DNA of 64,000 nt, taken from NCBI GenBank assembly GCA_036270655.1, contig DATBCD010000025.1:1-64000 (forward strand). The letters run 5' to 3'. The notes under the pieces are model-generated. The model did not search any database and was not told the origin of the DNA. It saw only the letters and a list, made by a program, of their open reading frames with translations. Below, one piece after another: positions 47,678-55,769 of this stretch. The stretch's first letter is position 1, and each line of letters begins with the position of its first letter. Position numbers and translations under genes: made by a program. Origin of the DNA: VBCK01 sp036270655 (GTDB lineage: Bacteria > Pseudomonadota > Gammaproteobacteria > Burkholderiales > Burkholderiaceae_F).

Positions 47678-49164
47678 GACCCCGTCTCGCCGTCGGGGCA
47701 TTGGCGGTGGCGCTCTGGGCCTGCGCGGCAGGGCCTGATTTCAAGCGCCCGGCACCCCCTGCTGCCCCAGGCTATGGCAGCGCCTCGCAGCAGGCGCAAA
47801 CCGTGCCAGTGGAGGGAACCGGGGGCAGCGCCCAGCGCTTCGTGACCGGCCTGGATATTCCGGCGCAATGGTGGACCCTGTTTCGGTCGCCCCAGCTGAA
47901 CGCCCTGGTCGAGCAGTCGTTGAAAGGCAATCCGAACGTCGACGCGGCTCGCGCCGCGCTGCGCCAGGCGCGCGAGCTTTATCTGGCGCAGCGGACGGCC
48001 TACTTTCCGACCCTCCAGGGAAACTTGAGCGCGTCGCGCAACAAGGATGCCTTGAGCGCGATCGCCAATCCCACGGTCTCGCCCGATGCGACTTACAGCC
48101 TGTTCACCGCCCAGCTGGTGCTGACTTATGTGCCGGATGTGTTCGGCAGCAACCGGCGTTCCGTGGAGGCGGCCCAGGCACAGCTCGAGGCCAGCCGTTT
48201 CCAGCTCGAAGCCACGTACCTGACTCTCAGCAGTAACGTGGTCGTTACGGCCGTACAGGAAGCCTCTTTGCGCGACCAGATCGCCGCCACCGAGCGGCTG
48301 CTGCAATTGCAGCACCAGCTCACCGAGACGGTGCGCGGCCAGCGCGCGCTGGGCACAGCCAGCCAGCTCGATCTTCTGGCGCAGCAATCGGCCGAGGCGC
48401 AGACCGCCCAGACCCTGCCGCCCTTGCACAAGCAGCTCGGTCAGACGCGCGATGCCTTGACCGCTCTGCTGGGTCGGCTGCCGGCCGAGGAGCCGGAACA
48501 AACCTTCCGCCTGGAGGAATTGACTCTGCCTGCCGACCTGCCGGTCAGCCTGCCCTCGAAGCTGATCGAACAGCGCCCGGATGTGCGCCAGGCCGAAGAG
48601 AATCTGCACGCCGCATCGGCGCAAGTGGGCGTAGCCCTGGCCAACATGCTGCCCCAGTTCACCCTCGTGGGCAACATCGGATCGAGCTCGCTGCAATTGG
48701 ACCGGATGTTCACGCCGGGCAATGCATTCTGGGGTATGGGCGCCTCGCTGAGCCAGACGCTCTTCGATTCCGGTGCGCTGCTGCATCGGCGACGGGCGGC
48801 AGACGCCGCCCTCGATCAGGCGGGGGCGCAATACCGGGCCGCGGTGATCCTCGCATGCCAGAACGTGGCCGACAGCTTGCGTGCCTTGCAGGCGGACGCC
48901 GATGCGCTGAAAGCGACCGCCGAAGCCGATCGCGCGGCCAAGGCGACGTTCGATCTGGCGTGGCGTCAACGCGAGCTCGGCACGATCAGCCTGGTGGCGG
49001 TGCTGAACGCGGAGCAGACCTACCAGCAGGCCGAGCTTGCGTTGATCCAGGCTCGCGCCAATCGCTATTCCGACACGGCCGGCCTGTTTCAGGCGCTCGG
49101 GGGCGGCTGGTGGAATCGTCAGGAGGAAATCGCAAATGAACGGCCTGGTCCTGCGGCAAGATAG
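47674..49164 (+). CDS. Outer-membrane efflux lipoprotein (NodT/OprM family)
   Basis: TolC-type channel of the metal RND system, 496 residues. The signal peptide ends at a lipobox LWAC with lipidated C17, then GPDFKRP. The OEP domain is duplicated: first half with QWWTLFRSPQLNALVEQSLKGNP and LYLAQRTAYFPTLQGNLSAS, second with SKLIEQRPDVRQAEENLHAAS and RQRELGTISLVAVLNAEQTYQQAE. The start at 47674 places the lipobox correctly and gives ATGA overlap with the pump gene. Its last 29 bp overlap the following crotonase gene, an unusual partner. Confidence 0.92.
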   Translation: MRPRLAVGALAVALWACAAGPDFKRPAPPAAPGYGSASQQAQTVPVEGTGGSAQRFVTGLDIPAQWWTLFRSPQLNALVEQSLKGNPNVDAARAALRQARELYLAQRTAYFPTLQGNLSASRNKDALSAIANPTVSPDATYSLFTAQLVLTYVPDVFGSNRRSVEAAQAQLEASRFQLEATYLTLSSNVVVTAVQEASLRDQIAATERLLQLQHQLTETVRGQRALGTASQLDLLAQQSAEAQTAQTLPPLHKQLGQTRDALTALLGRLPAEEPEQTFRLEELTLPADLPVSLPSKLIEQRPDVRQAEENLHAASAQVGVALANMLPQFTLVGNIGSSSLQLDRMFTPGNAFWGMGASLSQTLFDSGALLHRRRAADAALDQAGAQYRAAVILACQNVADSLRALQADADALKATAEADRAAKATFDLAWRQRELGTISLVAVLNAEQTYQQAELALIQARANRYSDTAGLFQALGGGWWNRQEEIANERPGPAAR

Positions 49165-49903
49165 TCACGGCGCAGCGACGCTGACGCTGAACCGCCCCGA
49201 CAAGCTCAACGCGCTCTCCAAGGACCTGTTCGAAGCCCTGGAAGAGCACGTCGACGCGCTCGGCCGCGAGACAAAGACCGTCGGCCTCGTGATCGTCCGC
49301 GGCGCCGGGGGCAATTTCTCGTCGGGCTACGACCTGGTCGAAACGCTCCAGCAGGTCAAGGCTCACGCCAAGCCCCACTATCATTCCGAAGTCATCGAAA
49401 AGCTGTACAACCTTCCGCAACCGGTGATCTCCGCGGTTCAGGGATACTGCTCGACCGGGGCCCTGGAGCTCGCCCTGGCGGCCGACCTGATCGTCGCTTC
49501 CGAATCGGCTAAGTTCTCGGACGTCTATACACGCTGGGGCCTCACCCCGATCTGGGGCTTGAGCATGCGATTGCCACACCGCGTCGGCACCGCCAAGGCC
49601 GCCGAGATGATTTACACATCCCGCACCTATTCCGGAACCCAGGCGCAGGACATGCATCTGGTCAATTTCTGCTTCCCCGACGATCGCTTCGAAGCCGATC
49701 TGGCCGAACTTTGCAAGGACGTTCTGGCCAATTCGTGGTACGCGAACCAGGTCAACAAGCGCGCGTTGATGGCCGCCGATGGCCTGACCCTGGCCGAAGC
49801 CCACGCGCTCGAGATGTTCAAGAACGAAGGCGTGGCGCCGGATGCGCAGCAGCGCATCGCACGATTTCTCGCCAAGCGCAAACCTCCAGCGGGGGCGAGA
49901 TAG
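49136..49903 (+). CDS. Enoyl-CoA hydratase/isomerase (crotonase) family protein
   Basis: A 255-residue crotonase-fold enzyme. The CoA and oxyanion-hole regions are present (RPDKLNALSKDLFEALE, GAGGNFSSGYDL, GYCSTGALELALAADLIVAS). The first catalytic Glu (in ALELALA) is kept. The position of the second, expected in FxxPE, reads FSDVYTRWGLTPIWGLS, so Glu is replaced by Tyr. That pattern resembles a known side-branch with FADTHARVG, so the enzyme may not be a classical hydratase. Its reaction is unassigned. It overlaps the preceding efflux gene by 29 bp and begins a different functional theme, possibly just a tail of the operon. Confidence 0.85.
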   Translation: MNGLVLRQDSHGAATLTLNRPDKLNALSKDLFEALEEHVDALGRETKTVGLVIVRGAGGNFSSGYDLVETLQQVKAHAKPHYHSEVIEKLYNLPQPVISAVQGYCSTGALELALAADLIVASESAKFSDVYTRWGLTPIWGLSMRLPHRVGTAKAAEMIYTSRTYSGTQAQDMHLVNFCFPDDRFEADLAELCKDVLANSWYANQVNKRALMAADGLTLAEAHALEMFKNEGVAPDAQQRIARFLAKRKPPAGAR

Positions 49904-49904
49904 C

Positions 49905-50687
49905 TTGAGCAAGGTCGCAACGAACAACGCCGCTGTCATCGCCTGGGCCTTATTTCTGGCCTTGCTCGGATGCGGACGCTCCGCGAGCGCCCAGACCGAT
50001 GAGATTCAGGTCTATGACGCCACGATCAACGCGCCGGGGCAATTCAGCGTCCAGTTGCATAACAACTACACGCCGATCGGGCGGCGGGAGCCGGCTTTCC
50101 CGGGTGGCGTCGTTCCGAACCACGCATGGAACGGCGTGCCCGAATGGGCCTATGGCGTTACCGACTGGTTCGAGCTCGGCACCTATCTGCCGCTTTACAC
50201 CCGGACCAATGAGGGGCGGTTCGAATTGGACGGCGCCAAGCTGCGGGCGCTGTTCGTCGTGCCGCATGCCAGAGAGCGCACGTGGTTCTACGGCCTCAAT
50301 TTCGAGCTCAGCTTCAATGCGCGGCACTGGGAAGATACGCGCAGGTCGGGCGAGATCCGGCCGATCATCGGCACCCATCTGGGGCCCTGGGACCTGATCG
50401 CCAATCCGATCATCGACACCGGGTTCAACGGCGTGCGCCACCTCGATTTCGCGCCCGCGGAACGGGTCGCCTACAACTTTTCGCCGCTCTGGGCGGTCGC
50501 CCTGGAGCATTACGCAGACTATGGCTTCGTCAGCGGCTTTAACCCGCTGCCGCAACAGGATCAAACGGGCTTCGCCGTCATCGACTATAACGGAGCGCCC
50601 AACAGCGTCGAGTTCGGCATCGGGCACGGCTTTACCGAAGCGTCCGACGGGCTCGTGCTCAGGCTCATGATCACCCATGAGTTCTGA
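49905..50687 (+). CDS. Predicted outer-membrane beta-barrel protein
   Basis: A 260-residue exported protein. The signal peptide includes AVIAWALFLALLGCGRSASAQ. The mature part has alternating strands and frequent aromatics (QFSVQLHNNYTPIG, WFELGTYLPLYTRTNEG, RTWFYGLNFELSFNARHWE) and ends LRLMITHEF with terminal Phe. It resembles small transporter-like barrels beside aromatic or metal uptake genes, but I do not name a family. The start is a TTG at 49905 (TTGAGCAAGGTC), 2 bp after the crotonase stop; the frame extends to 49842 within that gene. It is the last gene of the operon. Confidence 0.7.
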   Translation: MSKVATNNAAVIAWALFLALLGCGRSASAQTDEIQVYDATINAPGQFSVQLHNNYTPIGRREPAFPGGVVPNHAWNGVPEWAYGVTDWFELGTYLPLYTRTNEGRFELDGAKLRALFVVPHARERTWFYGLNFELSFNARHWEDTRRSGEIRPIIGTHLGPWDLIANPIIDTGFNGVRHLDFAPAERVAYNFSPLWAVALEHYADYGFVSGFNPLPQQDQTGFAVIDYNGAPNSVEFGIGHGFTEASDGLVLRLMITHEF

Positions 50688-50732
50688 TGCGCTGGCCCAC
50701 GCGGGGGGTTGCGCCGAACGCCGGGACGCATT

Positions 50733-52019
50733 TCAATCGATCGTCGCCTCGTCCAGCACCGAGTCGATCATGTTGCGGTTCTTGTCGACGATGCGGATGC
50801 GCACCGGGAACCAGTTCAGCTTCTCGCTGATCCAGACCTCGAGCGATTCATCACCGGACGCGGTGGTGCGGTTCGAAAGCACCCGCAGCGCCGGCAGGTG
50901 GCCGAGTCCCGAATCGACTATTTCCTCTCCCGTCACCGTGAATGTCCAGTGGCTGACGTCGCGCGTGCCGGCCAGCGTGATCGGCATCACGCTGCCGCGC
51001 ACGAAACGCTCCGGGTAGACCTGGCGCAGCACCGACAGCTGGAATTGGACGCTCAGGCGGTCCTGCGTTCCGGGTTCGGCCTCGTCCTTCCGGTTGTCCT
51101 CGGTGAAGCTGACGCGATGATTGGGCAGGTCGAACTGGGTGGTCGACATCGGATGGCGGGGGCGCGTCTCGGAATAGCGCTCGGGCTCCAGCCCGAATTC
51201 GGGATCGAAAAGGCCTTGCGACGACTGGCTGAAATTCACCACATCGATGCTCAAGTCCGATTTGTAATGCCCATCCTTGAATTTCCAACGCGTCGTCGTG
51301 CGCCCGCGTACCCCGAGCATGAAGCCTCCGACGCGAACCGTTCCATAGGAGTCGTAGACGAAGCGCGCCGATTTCGGCAGGATCACCTGCACTGCGGCGT
51401 GCGCCGGTGGCGCCTGGGCTGCGGGCTCTGAGGCCGCAGCGGGCGGCGGCGGGGCCGTGGCGGGTGCGCCCCCCACCGCAACGGGTCGATCCGGAGCCGC
51501 TGCCGGGGCTGGCGCCGTGGCGGCTGCGGGCGCCGGCGGTGCCGGGGATGTGGCCGCCGCAGGTTCGGCGGGGGGCGCGGGCGCAGGGGGTGTCACCGTC
51601 GGCGGAGCCACAGCCTTGTCGCTGCTGGCGGCCGGCGCCGCCGTTTCCCGAGGCTTCGATGCGGCCGGACTTTGAGGCGGCGCGTGCGCCGGCGAAGCGG
51701 CGGCGGTCGCTGCGGCCCGGCCCGGGGGCGCGGGTTGGACCGCGGTCAGCGGTGCGACGCCGCCCTTGGTCGATCCCGAGCGTCTGGGCGCGGCGGTCCG
51801 GACCACCGCGCGGCGCGCCGGCAACGCGATCGCAGGCTGCGGCGGCGGCAGCAGCGCCGCGTCGATCATCGGTGGCGGCGGTGCGCGCCTCGGCAGCAGC
51901 ACGCGGATTCCCGCCAGCGTCTGCCAAGCTGAAAGATGGATGAAGACCGCCAGCGCAAGCGCGATGGTGGCGCGAAAGGCCAGGCTCGGACGGGCGAATG
52001 TCAATGACAGGGAAGACAC
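50733..52019 (-). CDS. DUF3108 domain protein with long Pro/Ala linker
   Basis: A 428-residue membrane-anchored protein. One membrane helix (residues 17-33, ATIALALAVFIHLSAWQ) is followed by about 165 residues of Ala/Pro-rich spacer reaching across the periplasm. The DUF3108 domain then runs from about 215 (ARFVYDSYGTVRVGGFMLG) to the end, with VFNFSQ-like and PVRIRIVDKNRNMIDSVL segments. DUF3108 proteins are beta-rich envelope proteins of unknown function. It is divergent from phaM across 59 bp. Confidence 0.85.
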   Translation of the reverse strand: MSSLSLTFARPSLAFRATIALALAVFIHLSAWQTLAGIRVLLPRRAPPPPMIDAALLPPPQPAIALPARRAVVRTAAPRRSGSTKGGVAPLTAVQPAPPGRAAATAAASPAHAPPQSPAASKPRETAAPAASSDKAVAPPTVTPPAPAPPAEPAAATSPAPPAPAAATAPAPAAAPDRPVAVGGAPATAPPPPAAASEPAAQAPPAHAAVQVILPKSARFVYDSYGTVRVGGFMLGVRGRTTTRWKFKDGHYKSDLSIDVVNFSQSSQGLFDPEFGLEPERYSETRPRHPMSTTQFDLPNHRVSFTEDNRKDEAEPGTQDRLSVQFQLSVLRQVYPERFVRGSVMPITLAGTRDVSHWTFTVTGEEIVDSGLGHLPALRVLSNRTTASGDESLEVWISEKLNWFPVRIRIVDKNRNMIDSVLDEATID

Positions 52020-52078
52020 GACAGGAAGAATAAGATACAGGGATCGTTCGCTGTTGAACCAGACGCAGGAGACACCCG

Positions 52079-52702
52079 ATGACCGATCCGAATCCGCTGG
52101 CCGGGATGCCGCTTGCCGAATCGCTCGCTAACAATATGAACGAGTCGCTGCAGTGGATGTCCCGCATGTGGGGCAACCCGACCGCCGCTCCATTGGGGGG
52201 CACCCAGTCGCCGCTGGCGCCGGGGCTGCCCTCGATGATGATGCCGACCCTCGATCCGAACGAGCTCGAAAAGCGGATCAACGACTTGCGCACCGTCGAG
52301 CACTGGCTCGACATGAACCGCGCGTTGCTGCACACCACCATCCAGACGCTGGAGATGCAGCGCAACGGGCTGATCGCGCTGCAGTCGATGGCGCGCTCTG
52401 CGCAGGCCGGCTCGGCCGCCGCGGGCTTTGGCCCCGCGGAGCAGGCCGCTTCCGGGGCGGCCGCAAGCTCGCGGGGCGAACCGGCTGCGGGCGCGCAGGC
52501 CGCTGCCTTCAACCCGGCGGTGTGGTGGAACGCGCTGCAGGATCAGTTTGTCCGCGTTGCACAGGCGGCAGCGGCCGAGTCCGAGCGCGCGGCCTCCGCC
52601 TCTGAGCCTCAACGTGAAGCCGATGTCTCGCGTCCGAAACCGCCCACCCAGCCGGCGCAATCGCCCCCGGAAAGCAGCTCGGGCCGCAAAGCGCCCAAGT
52701 AG
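52079..52702 (+). CDS. phaM: PhaM-type polyhydroxyalkanoate granule regulatory protein
   Basis: A 207-residue protein of the PhaM family, which in Ralstonia activates PHB synthase and links granules to the nucleoid. The conserved N-terminal region has NNMNESLQWMSRMWGNP and PTLDPNELEKRINDLRTVEHWLDMN. The helix LLHTTIQTLEMQRNGLIALQSMAR follows. The C-terminal third is Ala/Pro-rich and ends in a Lys/Arg-containing tail (SSGRKAPK), the DNA-binding part in PhaM. No phaC or phaP gene is in the window. It is convergent with the MerR-type regulator gene, 1 bp apart. Confidence 0.86.
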   Translation: MTDPNPLAGMPLAESLANNMNESLQWMSRMWGNPTAAPLGGTQSPLAPGLPSMMMPTLDPNELEKRINDLRTVEHWLDMNRALLHTTIQTLEMQRNGLIALQSMARSAQAGSAAAGFGPAEQAASGAAASSRGEPAAGAQAAAFNPAVWWNALQDQFVRVAQAAAAESERAASASEPQREADVSRPKPPTQPAQSPPESSSGRKAPK

Positions 52703-52703
52703 T

Positions 52704-53648
52704 TCACGCGGAGCGGTGCGTGCTGCGCCAGGTCGCAAGGGCGGGCGCGATGTCGTTGAGCGACCGCAGGGCCAATACGTCGGCCGGCACACGCCGCACC
52801 AGGGCCGAGCACGATCCGCCAACCCAGATCGCGGTGCCGGGCGGAAGCTTGCTGCGCAGCTCGCCGATCCCGTCGATCACCTGGTTCGGATTCAGGGCCT
52901 CGCTGAACGACAATGCGGCGATATCCACCCGCTGGGCCGTGGCCGCCCGCACGATATCCAGCAGGGGCGTTTGAACGCCGAGAGACACGCATCGGCATCC
53001 TTCCAGCGCGAAGAACGCTTCGGCCATCAGCAGTCCGAGGCCGTGGGACTCTTGCGGAAAGGTCGTCAGCAGGACCACCGGAGGACGGCTGCCCGGGCGC
53101 GGAATCGAGCTGATCGCGTTGCGCAACACGACCTGGATCGATTCGGTGTACAGGTGCTCTTCGTAGATCTCCAATCGACCCCGGGCCCAGGCGTCGCCGA
53201 CCAGCTCGTTCAGCGGCGACACCATTTCCGCCACGAAGCGCGCCAGTCCGATGCGCAACAGCGACTGCGAAAGCTGGCGGCGCAATTCCTCGACCCGATG
53301 CTGGCGAATCAGGTCCAGGTAGACATCCAGGCCGCCGTGCAGGCGCGCAACCTCGGCGCGTCGGGCCGCATGCGGCGCTGCCGAATCGGCCAGCCGCGCG
53401 AGCTGCTCGATGGCCATCCCGATCACCTTGCCCGGCCGATGGCCCTGATCGAGCAACCGCTTCAGCACCCTGAGCTTCTCGACCTCCTGGCGCGAGTAGA
53501 CCCGCTCGCCGGAGGAATCTCGGGCTGGAAGCGGAAACCGGTAGCGCCGCTCCCACACGCGCAGCGTGTCCTTGCTCAACCCGGTGTCGCGCTCGACCGC
53601 GGCGATTCCGTATGCACCGTCGGCGGAATCGGAAACCGCATCGTTCAT
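52704..53648 (-). CDS. MerR-family regulator with B12-binding domain (CarH/LitR-like)
   Basis: A 314-residue transcription factor. The N-terminal MerR helix-turn-helix is at about 13-80 (IAAVERDTGLSKDTLRVWERR). The helical-bundle part has W154-x9-E164-H165, the motif above the cobalamin in CarH-type photoreceptors. The Rossmann B12 domain carries E200-S-H202-G-L-G205, the ExHxxG lower-ligand motif. In Thermus CarH the residue after the Trp is His132, which captures cobalt after light; here it is Ala155. The gene is divergent from folE2 across 340 bp. It should bind cobalamin and sense light or B12 status, but a light response is inference. Confidence 0.88.
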   Translation of the reverse strand: MNDAVSDSADGAYGIAAVERDTGLSKDTLRVWERRYRFPLPARDSSGERVYSRQEVEKLRVLKRLLDQGHRPGKVIGMAIEQLARLADSAAPHAARRAEVARLHGGLDVYLDLIRQHRVEELRRQLSQSLLRIGLARFVAEMVSPLNELVGDAWARGRLEIYEEHLYTESIQVVLRNAISSIPRPGSRPPVVLLTTFPQESHGLGLLMAEAFFALEGCRCVSLGVQTPLLDIVRAATAQRVDIAALSFSEALNPNQVIDGIGELRSKLPPGTAIWVGGSCSALVRRVPADVLALRSLNDIAPALATWRSTHRSA

Positions 53649-53988
53649 GGCGGAGTCGGTGTCTATCTGTCCACGACAAGCTGTCGAAGGTTAGCGTATC
53701 ACGGCGGAATGCGGAAATCGCGGCCTTTCAGGCGAATATCGGTTAATCGCTTGGCATGCGCCGACTTACACGCAGGGTGGCCGGCCAAGCGGAGGTTGTT
53801 TGTCCAAGTCACGAGACAGGCCTGCCAGGAAAGAGGCCACAACCGCCTCGCCCGGGCGGTTTGCGAAAACCAAGGGGCTGCGGCACACTCGACGGCTGGT
53901 TTGCTGCGGCGCGGCTGCCAAGGAACTGCCGCCCGGTGACGCTGTCCCATTCTTGAACTGGACTCTGGACCAAGGTTTCTTTCAGCTG
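53649..53988. other. Divergent intergenic region between the B12-binding regulator and folE2
   Basis: 340 bp. Close to the regulator is a run of alternating TGTC/GACA half-sites (53668-53685). Another spaced pair, TGTC-N10-GACA, lies at 53801-53818. The rightward frame is open from 53800 but shows no relation to FolE2 before 53989, and no other gene is apparent. Confidence 0.45.
53668..53685. promoter_or_regulatory. Candidate operator of the CarH-like regulator
   Basis: TGTC-CAC-GACA-AGC-TGTC: three half-sites at seven-base spacing, of which CGACA-AGC-TGTCG is a perfect inverted repeat. It lies 20-38 bp upstream of the regulator's ATG, where autoregulation would act. A related TGTC/GACA pair is at 53801-53818. 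Confidence 0.4.
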
Positions 53989-54792
53989 ATGAACGCTCCG
54001 GATTCGCTTTTCCTGCCCGACGTGCAATCCACGGCCGATCTGCGCCAGCTGGCCATTCAGCAGGTCGGGGTGCGCGCGATTCGACACCCGGTGATGATCG
54101 CTTCGGCCAACGGCCCGCAACCGACCGTTGCGTCGATCGACATGTTCGTCGGGCTGCCCGCGCATCAGAAGGGCACGCACATGTCGCGCTTCATCGCGCT
54201 GCTGCAGGAGAACCGCGAGCCGCTGTCGGCCGAGGTGCTCGGTTCGCTGCTGCGGTCGATGCTGCTCAGGCTCGAGGCCTCCAGCGGGTCGATCGAGGCC
54301 CGCTTTGCCTACTTCATCAATAAGGCGGCCCCGGTGAGCGGGGTCGAAAGCCTGATGGACTACGACGTCACGCTGGGCGCCCGCATGTCGGGCGGCACGC
54401 TGACGCTGACGCAGAAGGTCGTGGTTCCCGTGACCAGCGCGTGCCCGTGCAGCAAGCGGATCGCCGACTACGGTGCGCACAACCAGCGCTCCCACGTATC
54501 GGTCCAGGTGGAACTGGCAGCGCCGCTTGCGCTCGACCAGCAGATCCGGATCGCCGAGACCTCGGGTTCGTGCGAGGTGTGGGCCCTGTTGAAGCGGCCC
54601 GACGAGAAGTACGTGACCGAGCAGGCGTACGACAATCCGAAGTTCGTCGAAGACATGGTGCGCGACGTGGCGCTCGAGTTGAACCGCGATGCGCGGGTGG
54701 TCGCCTACACCGTCGAATGCGAAAATTTCGAGTCGATACACAACCATTCGGCGTATGCATTGATCGCGCATGACAAGCGCGTGCCCGGCTAG
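53989..54792 (+). CDS. folE2: GTP cyclohydrolase FolE2
   Basis: First step of tetrahydrofolate synthesis: GTP to dihydroneopterin triphosphate. The type IB enzyme, which can work without zinc. It has 267 residues, with MNAPDSLFLPDVQSTADLR start, QQVGVRAIRHPV, LPAHQKGTHMSRF, the hallmark SACPCSKRIADYGAHNQRS (metal-site Cys) and ECENFESIHNHSAYA. All key parts are intact. The ribosome site is weak. Because it faces a CarH-like regulator, it may belong to a light-linked group; in known LitR regulons folE feeds the photolyase antenna folate. Confidence 0.94.
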   Translation: MNAPDSLFLPDVQSTADLRQLAIQQVGVRAIRHPVMIASANGPQPTVASIDMFVGLPAHQKGTHMSRFIALLQENREPLSAEVLGSLLRSMLLRLEASSGSIEARFAYFINKAAPVSGVESLMDYDVTLGARMSGGTLTLTQKVVVPVTSACPCSKRIADYGAHNQRSHVSVQVELAAPLALDQQIRIAETSGSCEVWALLKRPDEKYVTEQAYDNPKFVEDMVRDVALELNRDARVVAYTVECENFESIHNHSAYALIAHDKRVPG

Positions 54793-54886
54793 CCGCCGCA
54801 GGCCGCGCACGATCGGGGGACAGGCACTGTTCGAAGACGGGCGCACGCGGTAGTCTTGCGGCAGCCCGTCCAGCGGGAGGCTCGAT

Positions 54887-55756
54887 ATGGACACGGACAT
54901 GCTCTATCCGGACCTGTTCAAGTCGTTGGAGGCCGTCCGCTGGAACATGGAAAAGGACGTCCCCTGGGACCGGTTCGACGGCTCGCGCCTGACCGACGAC
55001 CAGGCGCTGACGATCAAGATGAACGCGATCACCGAGTGGGCGGCGCTGCCGGCCACCGAGATGTTCCTGCGCGACAACCGGGACGATTCGGACTTCTCCG
55101 CGTTCATCTCGGTATGGTTCTTCGAGGAGCAGAAGCATTCGCTGGTGCTGATCGAGTACTTGCGCCGCTTCCGCCCGCATCTGGTGCCTACCCGGCAGGA
55201 GCTGCACAACGTGCGCTTCGAATTCGATCCGGCGCCGGCACTGGAGACCCTGATGCTGCACTTCTGCGGCGAGGTGCGCCTGAACCACTGGTACCGGTGC
55301 GCTGCCGAATGGCATACCGAACCGGTGATCTGCCACATCTACGAGCTGCTGTCGCAGGACGAGGCGCGCCATGGCGGCGCCTACCTGCGCTACATGAAAA
55401 AGCACCTGGCCGAGCTGGGCGATACCGCGCGTGCCGCGTTCGCCCGGATCGGGGTGCTGATGGCCAGCGCCCGCCGCACCGACCGGGCGCTGCACCCGAC
55501 CAATCTGCACGTGAACCGGCGCCTGTTCCCGCAGGACACGGTGCAGTCGCGGCTGCCGGATCCCGGATGGCTGGACCGCTGGCTCGACCAGCAGATCCGG
55601 TTCGATGCGGAGTGGGAGACGCGCGTGGTCAGGCGCATCCTGCACAACCTGAGCCTGCTGTTCGAGCGCACGTTCGACACCGTGCAGGACCTGAACCGGT
55701 ATCGCAAGGAGCTCACCGCGAGCCTGGCGGCAGCCGCTTCGTCGACGGCGGCCTGA
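54887..55756 (+). CDS. Di-iron ferritin-like protein, acyl-ACP-desaturase-like
   Basis: A 289-residue soluble protein. Di-iron ligands fit the pattern E50 ... E81-Q-K-H84 ... E129 ... E159-A-R-H162, the double ExxH of ferritin-like oxidases, with spacing close to acyl-ACP desaturases. The overall sequence (FISVWFFEEQKHSLVLIEYLRRF, YELLSQDEARHGGAYLRYMKKHL) matches unnamed desaturase-like relatives in proteobacteria. The substrate could be a fatty acyl chain or another lipid, but that is inference. It lies 94 bp after folE2 on the same strand, and the asparaginase follows after 13 bp. Confidence 0.8.
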   Translation: MDTDMLYPDLFKSLEAVRWNMEKDVPWDRFDGSRLTDDQALTIKMNAITEWAALPATEMFLRDNRDDSDFSAFISVWFFEEQKHSLVLIEYLRRFRPHLVPTRQELHNVRFEFDPAPALETLMLHFCGEVRLNHWYRCAAEWHTEPVICHIYELLSQDEARHGGAYLRYMKKHLAELGDTARAAFARIGVLMASARRTDRALHPTNLHVNRRLFPQDTVQSRLPDPGWLDRWLDQQIRFDAEWETRVVRRILHNLSLLFERTFDTVQDLNRYRKELTASLAAAASSTAA

Positions 55757-55769
55757 ACTGATCGTCTCG

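Noticed and set aside
44855..47701. 948-codon minus-strand frame opposite the RND pump
   Set aside because: Same GC shadow effect; the pump on the plus strand has full motifs and exact operon overlaps.
53800..53988. N-terminal extension of FolE2
   Set aside because: The frame is open, but its translation is basic and unlike any FolE2; MNAPDSLFLPDVQ at 53989 is the conserved start.
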